Below are positions 9,014 through 16,838 of a stretch of DNA of 33,256 bases, one piece after another. Source of the stretch: Chlorobiota bacterium (GTDB taxonomy: Bacteria > Bacteroidota > Bacteroidia > Bacteroidales > F082); assembly GCA_030618545.1 (NCBI GenBank), contig JAUXDH010000010.1, positions 1 to 33,256 of the forward strand. Reading direction: 5' to 3'. The translations under genes were made by a program, and so were the position numbers. Under the pieces are notes generated by a model. That model did no database searches and was not told where the DNA came from. It worked only from the letters and a program-made list of their open reading frames with translations. Position 1 is the first letter of the stretch; each line of letters starts with the position of its first letter.

Positions 9014-9283
9014 ATGCTTACCACAAATATAGTTCAACCGATGACCCAAATCGTTAACCAAAAAGACATCTTTCCGTATGGGGACATCGCAGTTGTAAAT
9101 AGCGTAAAAGAATTAAGTGAAGCAAAAACAAAAGATGAGATTATCCTGCAAGCTGAAAAATGGAAACCGTATCGTTCACTTGCGGCTTATTTTCTCTGGC
9201 ACTATTATCTAAATAAAGAGAATGAGATATCGTGTGATCTATGTAATGGGTGTATCGGGAAGCGGCAAATCAACCATTGGTAA
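9014..9283 (+). pseudogene. alkA: 5'-truncated DNA-3-methyladenine glycosylase II (AlkA) fragment
   Basis: An 89-codon open frame carries, from about residue 10 to 72, a clear AlkA-family C-terminus: QKDIFPYGDIAVVNSVKEL followed by EKWKPYRSLAAYFLWHYYL. The aspartate in PYGDIAVV falls where AlkA enzymes carry the catalytic Asp. The N-terminal domain and the helix-hairpin-helix, well over half of the normal length of 200 or more residues, are missing. The preceding oxidoreductase ends 6 bases upstream, so no room exists for them. The last residues (CDLCNGCIGKRQINHW) run past the likely original end into the gluconokinase gene. An alkylation-repair gene was probably cut by a deletion or rearrangement. 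The fragment is unlikely to be active. Confidence 0.75.
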
Positions 9284-9716
9284 ATTGCTGGCAGATACCT
9301 TGGGATGCTCTTTTTATGATGGAGATGATTTTCATCCTGAAAAGAACATTAAGAAGATGCAATCCGGAAAGCCATTGAACGATGAAGATCGGCATGACTG
9401 GATTGTTTTATTGAACAGGCTGGCAAAGAAGCAATCGCATGGCAGACTCGTTGTCATTTCCTGCTCAGCGCTAAAAGAATCTTACAGACAAACATTAAGG
9501 AATGGGATTATTGATGAATGTTTGTTTATCTATTTAAAAGGCGATTATCAAACCATTCTTCAAAGAATAAAAAACAGGGATGACCATTTTATGCCCGTGG
9601 ATTTGCTGCAGTCGCAATTTGACACGCTGGAAGAGCCTGATTACGGAATTCATGTAGATTCAAATCAGTCTCAGGAAGAAAACATTAGTTTTATCCTCAA
9701 AAAATTAAGTAAATGA
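9222..9716 (+). CDS. Gluconokinase (GntK/IdnK family)
   Basis: At 164 residues this is a normal-length small gluconokinase, which phosphorylates D-gluconate to 6-phosphogluconate with ATP. Visible signatures are the P-loop GVSGSGKST (about residues 10-18), the substrate-side DGDDFHPEKNIKKMQSGKPL and DEDRHDWI, and the SCSALKESYR motif. The last helps separate it from shikimate kinases. The start at 9222 gives MRYRVIYVMGVSGSGKS, as in relatives; it overlaps the AlkA remnant's frame. No 6-phosphogluconate dehydrogenase or dehydratase lies nearby, and both flanks are broken genes (AlkA fragment upstream, YrdB fragment downstream). Confidence 0.92.
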   Translation: MRYRVIYVMGVSGSGKSTIGKLLADTLGCSFYDGDDFHPEKNIKKMQSGKPLNDEDRHDWIVLLNRLAKKQSHGRLVVISCSALKESYRQTLRNGIIDECLFIYLKGDYQTILQRIKNRDDHFMPVDLLQSQFDTLEEPDYGIHVDSNQSQEENISFILKKLSK

Positions 9717-9731
9717 AGTCAGTAGTCAGTC
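9717..9731. repeat. Perfect 7-mer tandem duplication at a gene-decay junction
   Basis: AGTCAGT occurs twice back to back immediately after the gluconokinase stop, followed by a further C. It lies about 40 bases before the truncated YrdB frame and may mark a rearrangement junction. It is too short to interpret alone. Confidence 0.4.
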
Positions 9732-9769
9732 TTATTGGTTTGGGGATATAGTGGAAAAAACCTGGCAAT

Positions 9770-9895
9770 ATGGGTAACAATCCAATAAATCCAGGTCTTC
9801 GTTTCATATTGGAGATAATGACATTGGTAGCTGTTGGCTTGTGGGGCTGGACCCACCATGAAGGCTGGCTGAAATATTTGCTGGTCATCGGGTGA
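9770..9895 (+). pseudogene. 3'-truncated YrdB family (DUF2568) gene fragment
   Basis: A 41-codon frame, too short to be noticed by most gene callers, starts with ATG. It reads MGNNPINPGLRFILEIM and continues TLVAVGLWGWTHHEGW and LKYLLVIG before a TGA. This is the characteristic first membrane helix and loop of YrdB/DUF2568 membrane proteins, which are normally about 110-120 residues. The conserved continuation into the second helix is absent in all forward frames just downstream. The gene therefore seems to have lost its 3' two thirds. With the AlkA fragment, this makes two decayed genes within 900 bases. The family assignment rests on recalled similarity. Confidence 0.6.
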
Positions 9896-10053
9896 AATGG
9901 CTATTGAAACAATAATATTTTGGAATTCTTTTCATTTAAAAATACGTCTTACAACCAACTGACTTTGATTTGTGTCAATAGGTATGTAATTAGATTAATC
10001 AAAACGCGGTTTTATTCAATACATTTGACGCTGGATTGAAAGTACAGGCCAAA

Positions 10054-10920
10054 ATGTTCAACAAACAATTAACATTATTCATATCATCGTTTGTTTTGAT
10101 AACAATCTTTTTTACTTCTTGTAGAAAAGATGAGCCTCAGCCGCCGCCTGAACCCCTGTCTGCACAATATATCCACATCTCCCATACCAGGTCGGGCAAC
10201 AACGACGCGATGGATTCATTGGCAGAAAGTATTGATTACAGTCAGTTTGATATGATCTGGCTTGGAGGCGATCTTATGTATATCACCTCTCAAACTGAAG
10301 AATCAATGATGTATGTTGATTCAGTATTTGATGTGGGGAACAAAAACACACTGTGGGCCCTCGGTAACCATGACTATCCGTACTTAAACACGATAGAGGA
10401 TTTTACCTACAGAGAAGCTTTTTACGCCTACCATAAAAACGGGATTACGTTCATTGTTATGGATACCCAGGATAGTTTCAGCAACATTGTTGGCTATCAA
10501 AAAGATCTTTTCGATGCAGTAACGGATTCCATTACAGAATCTTCTCACCTGATACTCCTGCATCACAAGTTAATCTGGATGTATGGCAATGATGATTTAG
10601 AGTATCAAATTCCCGACATATCAAATGGACCACCTGGCGATTGCTTTTACTGCATCAATCCAAACAACTTTTATGAGGACATTTATCCAAAACTTTTGAA
10701 AGTAAAACAAAGGGGGATTGAAGTCCTTTGCATTGCCGGGGATATTGGCACAAAAACAAATGAATTTGAATATGAAACCACTGAAGGAATACATTTTCTG
10801 GCATCAGGCATTAAATATAACATCGACGAAAAAAAGGCATTATTGTTTAATCACGACATAACCAATAAACAACTCAGTTGGAGTTACACTCTCCTTTCCG
10901 ATATTATAAGCGGAGATTAA
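10054..10920 (+). CDS. Calcineurin-like metallophosphoesterase lipoprotein with altered motif I
   Basis: The 288-residue protein has a lipoprotein signal ending in TSC (Cys23) and then a proline-rich linker. Calcineurin-like motifs follow: WLGGDLM (motif II, GGD), ALGNHDY (motif III, GNHD), LLHHKL (motif IV) and AGDIG near the end. The first motif, usually DxH in a strand such as LSDTH, reads HISHTR here. Two metal-site positions appear changed, so the metal site or activity may differ. The likely location is a membrane surface facing the periplasm or outside. The ATG at 10054 is preferred over the upstream TTG at 10036 because it begins the signal peptide directly. Function beyond the fold is unknown; it stands alone between the gene-decay region and the choice-of-anchor-B gene. 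Confidence 0.75.
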   Translation: MFNKQLTLFISSFVLITIFFTSCRKDEPQPPPEPLSAQYIHISHTRSGNNDAMDSLAESIDYSQFDMIWLGGDLMYITSQTEESMMYVDSVFDVGNKNTLWALGNHDYPYLNTIEDFTYREAFYAYHKNGITFIVMDTQDSFSNIVGYQKDLFDAVTDSITESSHLILLHHKLIWMYGNDDLEYQIPDISNGPPGDCFYCINPNNFYEDIYPKLLKVKQRGIEVLCIAGDIGTKTNEFEYETTEGIHFLASGIKYNIDEKKALLFNHDITNKQLSWSYTLLSDIISGD

Positions 10921-11088
10921 AATCCCAATTAACCTAAACTATTCCGGTTGAACAATCCTCATGATTCTGTGTTAACCGAATGTTAAAAAGTTTCCGTTAT
11001 CAAAAAATTTACATTTATTTTGTGCGAAATCTTTAGCCGGGATAATTACAATCCTGGTTTTTCAAGCACTCACAGCTAAACAGAATTT

Positions 11089-12666
11089 ATGAAAAGAATC
11101 GCCGTCTTTCTTGTTTTTGCAGCATGTTCCATGTTTGCCTTCGGGCAATTAAACATGACACAGCTGGGACATTTACCATACAGTAACAGTTTAAGTGACA
11201 TCTGGGGTTACGCCGATGAAATGGGTAATGAATATGCCCTCGTGGGAGTGTATAATGGTTTCTCGATTGTTGATGTAACTGACCCTGCTTCTCTTTCTGA
11301 GGTATATTTCGAACAAGGGGTACAATCCATTTGGAGAGACGTTAAAACTTGGAATAACCACGCTTATGTATCAACAGAAGGCGGTAACGGAATTCTTATC
11401 GTAGATATGAATCCATTGCCAGGAACCATTAGCAGCTCAACTTACTACACCGGTTCAACTTATTCTTTCACAACTGTCCACAATATTTACATTGATGAGT
11501 TTGGCAAACTTTATATTTTCGGAGCTGACAGCGGATCAGGCGGCGCTATCATTTGTGATTTAACCGGTGATCCAATGAATCCGGTTGAACTAGGCAGATT
11601 TGATGACCATTATCTGCATGATGGAATGGCACGTGGAGATACACTCTGGGGTGGCGCCATCTATGCCGGAATGATGTTAGCCATCGATGTGTCGGACCCG
11701 GAAACCCCAACGATAATAGGTTCAGCCAGTACACCAAACCAGTTTACACACAATGCATGGGTATCAGACAATGGGCAGCACGTTTTCACCACTGATGAAA
11801 TAGGTGGAGCATTCATTACTGCCTACAATGTAACCGACATGAATAATATTTATGAAACAGACCGCGTCCAGTCAAACCCAGGATCAATGGTCATTCCTCA
11901 TAATGTTCATGTATTAAACGATTACCTTGTCACCTCTTACTATGCCGATGGTGTAACTGTTCATGACGCCAACAGACCCGGCAACCTTATTGAGGTGGGT
12001 CAATACGATACCTCGCCAGACTATTCCGGTAACGGCTTCAATGGATGCTGGGGAGTTTACCCGTTTCTTCCATCAGGGAACATCGTTGCTGCCGACATCC
12101 AGGAAGGATTATATGTATTGGGGCCCGATTATAAAAGGGCCTGTTATGTTGAAGGGATAGTTACTGATAGCACAACAGGATCTCCATTGCAGGATGTTAC
12201 CGTAAGAATCATGGACACAGATTTTAGCACAGAAACAAATCTTAATGGAGATTATGCTTTTGGCACGGTAGTATCAGGGACTTACAATATCGAGTACGCT
12301 CACCCTGAATATCCGAAAAAAGTCATTGAAGATGTTGAACTCGACAATGGTGTCCTCACAAACCTTAATGTGGTGATGTCAAGCTGGTTTACCGATATTG
12401 ACGAAGTGGCTGAAAACACCAGCATTACAGCTTTTCCAAACCCTTTTAGCTCGGCTGTATCTGTTTCTTATCAATTGAACGACCAGGTATCACCTTCCTC
12501 AAGCCTGCAGGTTTTCGACGTAAATGGAAGATTGGTTGAAAAACACCAACTAACAGATCAACAAGCTACGTTATCCATTGGAAACAACCTGCCGGACGGC
12601 ATCTATTTAGTCAGGATAACTAACGGATCGGAAGTGGTAAAGGCAAGAAGAATCAGCAAACTCTGA
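11089..12666 (+). CDS. Choice-of-anchor B family protein with CarboxypepD-reg domain and T9SS sorting domain
   Basis: The 525-residue secreted protein has a signal peptide (residues 1 to about 19, cleavage near FAFGQ). A beta-propeller-like choice-of-anchor B/LVIVD region spans about 25-345 (DIWGYADEMGNEYALVGVYNGFSIVDVTDP, WRDVKTWNNHAYV, LHDGMARGDTLWGGAIY). A CarboxypepD-reg-like domain lies at about 350-430 (VEGIVTDSTTGSPLQDVTV). The end is a T9SS type A sorting domain at about 440-525 (ITAFPNPFSSAVSVSY, LPDGIYLVRI, basic end ARRISKL). It should cross the outer membrane through T9SS and be surface-attached or released. It converges on the FG-GAP T9SS gene with a 1-base gap between stop codons. 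The molecular role of the family is not established. Confidence 0.9.
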   Translation: MKRIAVFLVFAACSMFAFGQLNMTQLGHLPYSNSLSDIWGYADEMGNEYALVGVYNGFSIVDVTDPASLSEVYFEQGVQSIWRDVKTWNNHAYVSTEGGNGILIVDMNPLPGTISSSTYYTGSTYSFTTVHNIYIDEFGKLYIFGADSGSGGAIICDLTGDPMNPVELGRFDDHYLHDGMARGDTLWGGAIYAGMMLAIDVSDPETPTIIGSASTPNQFTHNAWVSDNGQHVFTTDEIGGAFITAYNVTDMNNIYETDRVQSNPGSMVIPHNVHVLNDYLVTSYYADGVTVHDANRPGNLIEVGQYDTSPDYSGNGFNGCWGVYPFLPSGNIVAADIQEGLYVLGPDYKRACYVEGIVTDSTTGSPLQDVTVRIMDTDFSTETNLNGDYAFGTVVSGTYNIEYAHPEYPKKVIEDVELDNGVLTNLNVVMSSWFTDIDEVAENTSITAFPNPFSSAVSVSYQLNDQVSPSSSLQVFDVNGRLVEKHQLTDQQATLSIGNNLPDGIYLVRITNGSEVVKARRISKL

Positions 12667-12667
12667 T

Positions 12668-14902
12668 CTATCTGACGACTATTTTCTTCATTGTAGTTTG
12701 CCCGTTTTCGGAGCTTATTCTTAGCAGGTATATGCCTTTTGGATAATTTGAAATTCTCAAAGTCAGCACATTTTCATCATGGCTGATATTCCTGTTCATC
12801 AATAACTGCCCGTAAGCATTGGTAAGCAGAATAGTATAGTCAGTATTTTCAACAGGCTCGTTAACGCGGATATTTAGTTGGTCTGTCGCGGGATTTGGAA
12901 AAACCGTCACATCGATTTGCGCTTCCATTCTCTCAGTAACATCAATAAAGACTGGTATTCCTGATTTGAGAATAGCAATCCCTCCTGCATACTCTCCATA
13001 AACCAGTTCCTCTTTGCCGTCACTATTGATATCACTTCCTGACACATTAACATTTAAACCATGCAAAAACAGGGAATCGACAATGCTAAACCCGCCATTC
13101 AGATTGTCGTCGATATCGTTGAACAGATACAAAATGCCCTTTTCAGAACCCACGTACAAAATGGAGCTTCCAACAGAACCCTTTGTCATATAGGGAGAGC
13201 TATAACCGGTGCAGCATTCCGGCATCACATCGATTTCACCGAAAAGGTCATTTGTCGGGCTTGAAGAGAAATCAGGTTCGGTATCGCTTCCGGTGTTTTT
13301 GAAATACTTGATGGTTCCGCTTCTTTCCCCAATGAGTAAATCCGGAAGTTCATCCCTGTCTACATCCACAATCTGTGGCATGGCTGTTTGGCCAACATCA
13401 ATTCCTTTGTAATTCGGGCCGCTCAGCACAAATATTGCCGGTTGTCCCTGCTCGGCGATGTTGGTAAAAAGATGGATGTTTCCTTCTTCGTCACCACTTA
13501 GCAGGTCCTGGTCTCCATCGTTATCCAAATCTCCAAAAGCCGGGTAAACACCCTTGAAGTTAAAGGCTGAGAGACCTGAGTAGTCATCTTCAATAAATTC
13601 AAAGGATGGCATCGCATTTGTTCCATTATTCCTGTAGAGAGCAAGTTTACTCTGGAAAGTAGCTGACTCAATAAAGTATCCAAAATTGCCAATCACGATA
13701 TCCTGTTTGCCATCACTGTCATAATCAAAAAACACCGGTTTGGCGCCCTCACCCACATCGATCATTTGACCCTGAAGAAAATCGTCAGCCTGGTAGGTGA
13801 ACTCAGGAGCATCCTGTGTCCCCGTATTTTTATAATACCAGGCCGAATGGGTATTAACAGATGTATTCGGGTTGTTTGGAGAGACAAGCAAATCCTTAAG
13901 CTGATCATTATTTACATCAAGATAAAAAGCAGCAGGAAAGGTGGTCAGGTCAACAGGAATTGTATTAGAGGGAAATACAGAATCAACAGCTACCATTCCT
14001 GAACTTGTCGTTGTTCCGCCATTGGTAAGTTTTACAAGGTTGTCGTGGGCAATATCTCCTATGACCAGATCTTTCACCTGATTACCGGTCAGGTCGACAG
14101 CAAGTAGTGTGGATCCGGCATGTCGTCCGCTTTTTTCAGGGTCCGGTACATTTTCAGCACAGGTATCAAACAGGTTGATCCCATTGTTGGTTTCATTTTC
14201 TGAGAAATAGCCCCAGCAGCGGTTCTTAAGTTCAAATACCAGTTCGTCACAATTACCATTATTTTCTATTGATTGGTTCTTATGGTATTCCACATATTTT
14301 CCAAGGATATCAAAGGCGAGGATATCCAGATCACCATCATTGTCAATATCAGTTATAGATGGAATATCCGGTGGACTCACATACAGAATGTCTTCACCCT
14401 GTGGAGTAGATGTCCGCAAAAGACCGGTAACCTTTGTAAACTTAATACCGGTGGAATTGGAAAAATCATTTCGATATACCGCGATCCCGAACGGTACGCT
14501 TGTAAAGATATCTTCCTTACCATCACAGTTGTAATCCGCAAGCAATGCCCAGTTTCTCATAGGGGGAAAAGCGGCCTGGTAAAATGAGTCATGATGATAA
14601 TCGACACTGTCGTTAGTTCCTTCGTTGATAAATGTCTTTACAATGCCGTTAAAGTTTCGTTCCAGTACAAAAAGATCTTTAACCCCATCGCCATCGAGGT
14701 CAATCTCCGAAAACTGTGGACTGTTGAATCCGCCTGCCCATGCCAGGTTCAACGGTTTTCCTGATACTGTTACAGGTATCGAATCTGCACGAACCAATTG
14801 TAACTGGGAGAAAACTTTAGCAGGAATTAATGCAATGAATAATATGGTAATATTTAAAGCTGCAAAGTGAGTGATTCTGGAATCATTTGACATCATGCCC
14901 AT
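12668..14902 (-). CDS. FG-GAP/VCBS repeat protein with T9SS type A sorting domain
   Basis: The 744-residue exported protein has a signal peptide (hydrophobic core about residues 14-30, cleavage near VFSQ). About nine FG-GAP/VCBS-type calcium-loop repeats follow, each with a D-x-D/N-x-D/N-G-like loop and a hydrophobic strand (EIDLDGDGVKDLFVLE, DIDNDGDLDILAFD, FDYDSDGKQDIVIG, GDLDNDGDQDLLSG, DINSDGKEELVYG). These predict a calcium-stabilised beta-propeller. Residues from about 660 form a T9SS sorting domain (VTVFPNPATDQLNIRV, YPKGIYLLRIS, MKKIVVR). It starts 38 bases after the di-heme peroxidase stop on the same strand, so it is probably the third gene of the MbnP operon. ATGs at residues 3 and 4 are alternative starts. 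The surface partner is unknown. Confidence 0.9.
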   Translation of the reverse strand: MGMMSNDSRITHFAALNITILFIALIPAKVFSQLQLVRADSIPVTVSGKPLNLAWAGGFNSPQFSEIDLDGDGVKDLFVLERNFNGIVKTFINEGTNDSVDYHHDSFYQAAFPPMRNWALLADYNCDGKEDIFTSVPFGIAVYRNDFSNSTGIKFTKVTGLLRTSTPQGEDILYVSPPDIPSITDIDNDGDLDILAFDILGKYVEYHKNQSIENNGNCDELVFELKNRCWGYFSENETNNGINLFDTCAENVPDPEKSGRHAGSTLLAVDLTGNQVKDLVIGDIAHDNLVKLTNGGTTTSSGMVAVDSVFPSNTIPVDLTTFPAAFYLDVNNDQLKDLLVSPNNPNTSVNTHSAWYYKNTGTQDAPEFTYQADDFLQGQMIDVGEGAKPVFFDYDSDGKQDIVIGNFGYFIESATFQSKLALYRNNGTNAMPSFEFIEDDYSGLSAFNFKGVYPAFGDLDNDGDQDLLSGDEEGNIHLFTNIAEQGQPAIFVLSGPNYKGIDVGQTAMPQIVDVDRDELPDLLIGERSGTIKYFKNTGSDTEPDFSSSPTNDLFGEIDVMPECCTGYSSPYMTKGSVGSSILYVGSEKGILYLFNDIDDNLNGGFSIVDSLFLHGLNVNVSGSDINSDGKEELVYGEYAGGIAILKSGIPVFIDVTERMEAQIDVTVFPNPATDQLNIRVNEPVENTDYTILLTNAYGQLLMNRNISHDENVLTLRISNYPKGIYLLRISSENGQTTMKKIVVR

Positions 14903-14940
14903 ATAATTTTCTATGCTTATAAAATATTTCCAGAGTTGGT

Positions 14941-16011
14941 TTATTCACCTTCAGTGGGGTTTGAGAAATCGGGATTGTTTACAAAGGTACTATCTGTAAG
15001 CACTTTCAGAAAGGCAATGAGGTTAAGTTTATCTTCCTCGTTCAGCCTGATGCCTCCCTGCCCTACCTGCTTCATCAGCGGATCAATGGTGGGTGACCAT
15101 TTTACTCCTTCGCTGTATTGGTCGATGACCTCTTCTATGGTTTCAAACCTGCCGTCATGCATATAAGGTGCGGTAAAGAAAACATTTCTTAATGTTGGCG
15201 CCCTGAACTTTCCAATGTCATTTGGGTTAGCTGTAACTTCAGCCAATCCGTGGTCAGAAAAAACCGAATCGAGCCCATTATTATGAAAAAGGTTATCAGT
15301 AAAAAGTATGGTGCCATGGCAATGAAAACAATCTCCTTTTTCGGTAAAGAATATCTCAAACCCTTTGGTTTCTGATTGCGATAAAGTGGCTTCGCCATTC
15401 AGGTATTTGTCCCATTTGGAATCAGATGAGATCATCGTCCGTTCAAATTGGGCAATTGCTTTAACCACAAGCATGGAATCAATATCCCGGGTTCCGAAAG
15501 CCTTAAAGAACATGTCTGGATAGTCATCATGGTTGTTCAGTTTTTTCATGGCTTCTATCCATTCCAGGTGCATCTCAATTGGATTGGGTACCGGTTCCAG
15601 GGCTTGTTCTTCAAGATTGGAAGACCTGCCATCCCAAAAAAGATCAGGCATCCAAGCTGCATTAATCAGATTCATGGAATTGCGCGTCCCGATGGAACCG
15701 TCAATACCTTCACTGAAACGTTTCCCATTGTCTGTAAAGGCAAACTCCTGCGCATGGCAGCTTCCGCATGATTGTGTGTTGTCTGCTGAAAGTATTGGAT
15801 CGTAAAAAAGTTTTTTACCCAGCTCTAATCCTTCAACAGTCATTGGATTGTCGTCAGGGATAATCATATCCGGGAATCCTTTTGGTATCTCAATCAAATA
15901 GGGTGTTGGATCAAACACCTCTGACGGGGGCTGGGGTTCTTCCTTTTTGCTGCAACTAATTGCCAGCGACAAGACAAATAGAATAACTATGGCTTTTGCC
16001 AGATCCTTCAT
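14941..16011 (-). CDS. Di-heme cytochrome c peroxidase family lipoprotein (MauG/MbnH-like)
   Basis: The 356-residue protein has a lipoprotein signal (LAISC, Cys20). It carries two c-type heme motifs, CGSCH (82-86) and CFHCH (228-232), the spacing of bacterial di-heme peroxidases and MauG-type enzymes. Other family landmarks are the inter-heme tryptophan segment LFWDGRSSNLEEQA (about 125-138) and APYMHDGRF (about 281-289). Relatives either reduce hydrogen peroxide or, in MauG and MbnH, use a bis-Fe(IV)-type state to oxidise a protein side chain. The MbnP-family gene ends 9 bases upstream on the same strand, the arrangement that defines MbnH-type enzymes. I therefore favour an MbnH-like maturase over a plain peroxidase (inference). 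Location: periplasm, lipid-anchored. Confidence 0.9.
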   Translation of the reverse strand: MKDLAKAIVILFVLSLAISCSKKEEPQPPSEVFDPTPYLIEIPKGFPDMIIPDDNPMTVEGLELGKKLFYDPILSADNTQSCGSCHAQEFAFTDNGKRFSEGIDGSIGTRNSMNLINAAWMPDLFWDGRSSNLEEQALEPVPNPIEMHLEWIEAMKKLNNHDDYPDMFFKAFGTRDIDSMLVVKAIAQFERTMISSDSKWDKYLNGEATLSQSETKGFEIFFTEKGDCFHCHGTILFTDNLFHNNGLDSVFSDHGLAEVTANPNDIGKFRAPTLRNVFFTAPYMHDGRFETIEEVIDQYSEGVKWSPTIDPLMKQVGQGGIRLNEEDKLNLIAFLKVLTDSTFVNNPDFSNPTEGE

Positions 16012-16020
16012 TCAGTTTAT

Positions 16021-16773
16021 TTACTTCAATATTTCTAAAGAAAACACATCTGCCCCGTTGTCCTTCAATTTTTGCTGCATCTCCAAATTACCCATCACCA
16101 TCGACATATCATTCAAATCAAGTGTATTTGGGTTCTCCCACCATTTGTTAATGTCCATATCAAAACGGATATCTACAGTTTGGCAATCGCATGAAAAAGG
16201 ATCCTGGGTAAGTGAAACTTCTACATAATAATGGTTACCCATGGATGGGCCTGTGTGGGCCTGGTAGTTTTTGGTCACTCCAGCGGAATCAAATTTGCCT
16301 TCAAGTTTCATGTAATGGTAGCCACTTCCCATTGCAAGGGGCCATTCCATGTTGCTTTCCGGAGGATTGGGAAATCTGCCGGCGACATTCTTTGTTTCGT
16401 TCAAACCGAAAATGAAAGTCAGTTTATTATATTTAGCCAGAGGGATACTTGCCCCTGGATTGAATACCAGAGTAGAACTTTCGCGAGCATCTACATAATG
16501 CTCAGCATCAAAAATTACCTGTGTTCCATCTTCCTGGTGCAGGGTGATATCCGATACAAAGTATTTCAGTGTCTCTACACTGTATGTATTACCAGCTTTG
16601 CTAACATATTTCATGTTGCCAAACTGGACCGTTTCAGTGCCTATGAGGTGATTGAATATGAACTTGACCTGTACGGAGTCAGCTTCATTGTTATCCTTAT
16701 TACAACTTGCAACTATCAATAAAAAACCTGATAGCACAATGATTGATAAAAAGTGTTTCATTATTATTTTCAT
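16021..16773 (-). CDS. MbnP family copper-binding-type lipoprotein
   Basis: The 250-residue lipoprotein (lipobox IVASC, Cys24) matches the MbnP family. The mature part opens with VKFIFNHLIG, then YSVETLKYFVSDITLHQEDG (residues 64-83) and the core motif MEWPLAMGSGYHYMKLEG (142-159), with a matching C-terminal strand FSCDCQTVDIRFDMD. In Methylosinus MbnP a tryptophan is converted to kynurenine by MbnH and helps bind copper. W144 in the core motif is the obvious candidate here, with nearby histidines (H153, H173, H181). It leads an operon with the di-heme enzyme (9-base gap) and the FG-GAP T9SS protein, and a perfect TAnnTTTG -7 box lies just upstream. ATG at residue 5 (16761) is an alternative start. 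Confidence 0.85.
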   Translation of the reverse strand: MKIIMKHFLSIIVLSGFLLIVASCNKDNNEADSVQVKFIFNHLIGTETVQFGNMKYVSKAGNTYSVETLKYFVSDITLHQEDGTQVIFDAEHYVDARESSTLVFNPGASIPLAKYNKLTFIFGLNETKNVAGRFPNPPESNMEWPLAMGSGYHYMKLEGKFDSAGVTKNYQAHTGPSMGNHYYVEVSLTQDPFSCDCQTVDIRFDMDINKWWENPNTLDLNDMSMVMGNLEMQQKLKDNGADVFSLEILK

Positions 16774-16802
16774 TATTTAATTCATGTCAATAGACAAGCC
16801 GG

Positions 16803-16810
16803 CAAAGATA
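16803..16810 (-). promoter_or_regulatory. Candidate Bacteroidota -7 box (TATCTTTG) for the MbnP operon
   Basis: On the minus strand TATCTTTG matches the Bacteroidota -7 consensus TAnnTTTG exactly. TTCG, a one-mismatch version of the -33 TTTG, lies 16 bases upstream (plus-strand 16827-16830). Transcription would start about 20-25 bases before the MbnP start codon at 16773. Motif and position agree; no experimental support. Confidence 0.45.
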
Positions 16811-16838
16811 AAGGTTTTCTTATCCGCGAATTTTTTAA

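Noticed and set aside
9697-9888. 63-codon minus-strand frame
   Set aside because: It is antisense to the YrdB remnant, whose plus-strand reading is the recognisable one.
10921-11088. Promoter for the choice-of-anchor-B gene at TTATTTTG/TACATTTA
   Set aside because: Both are one base or more from TAnnTTTG and lack a -33 TTTG at the right distance, so not strong enough to list.
12668-14870. Several 60-104 codon plus-strand frames opposite the FG-GAP gene
   Set aside because: Shadows of the repetitive FG-GAP coding sequence; the minus-strand frame has a signal peptide, Ca-loops and a sorting domain.
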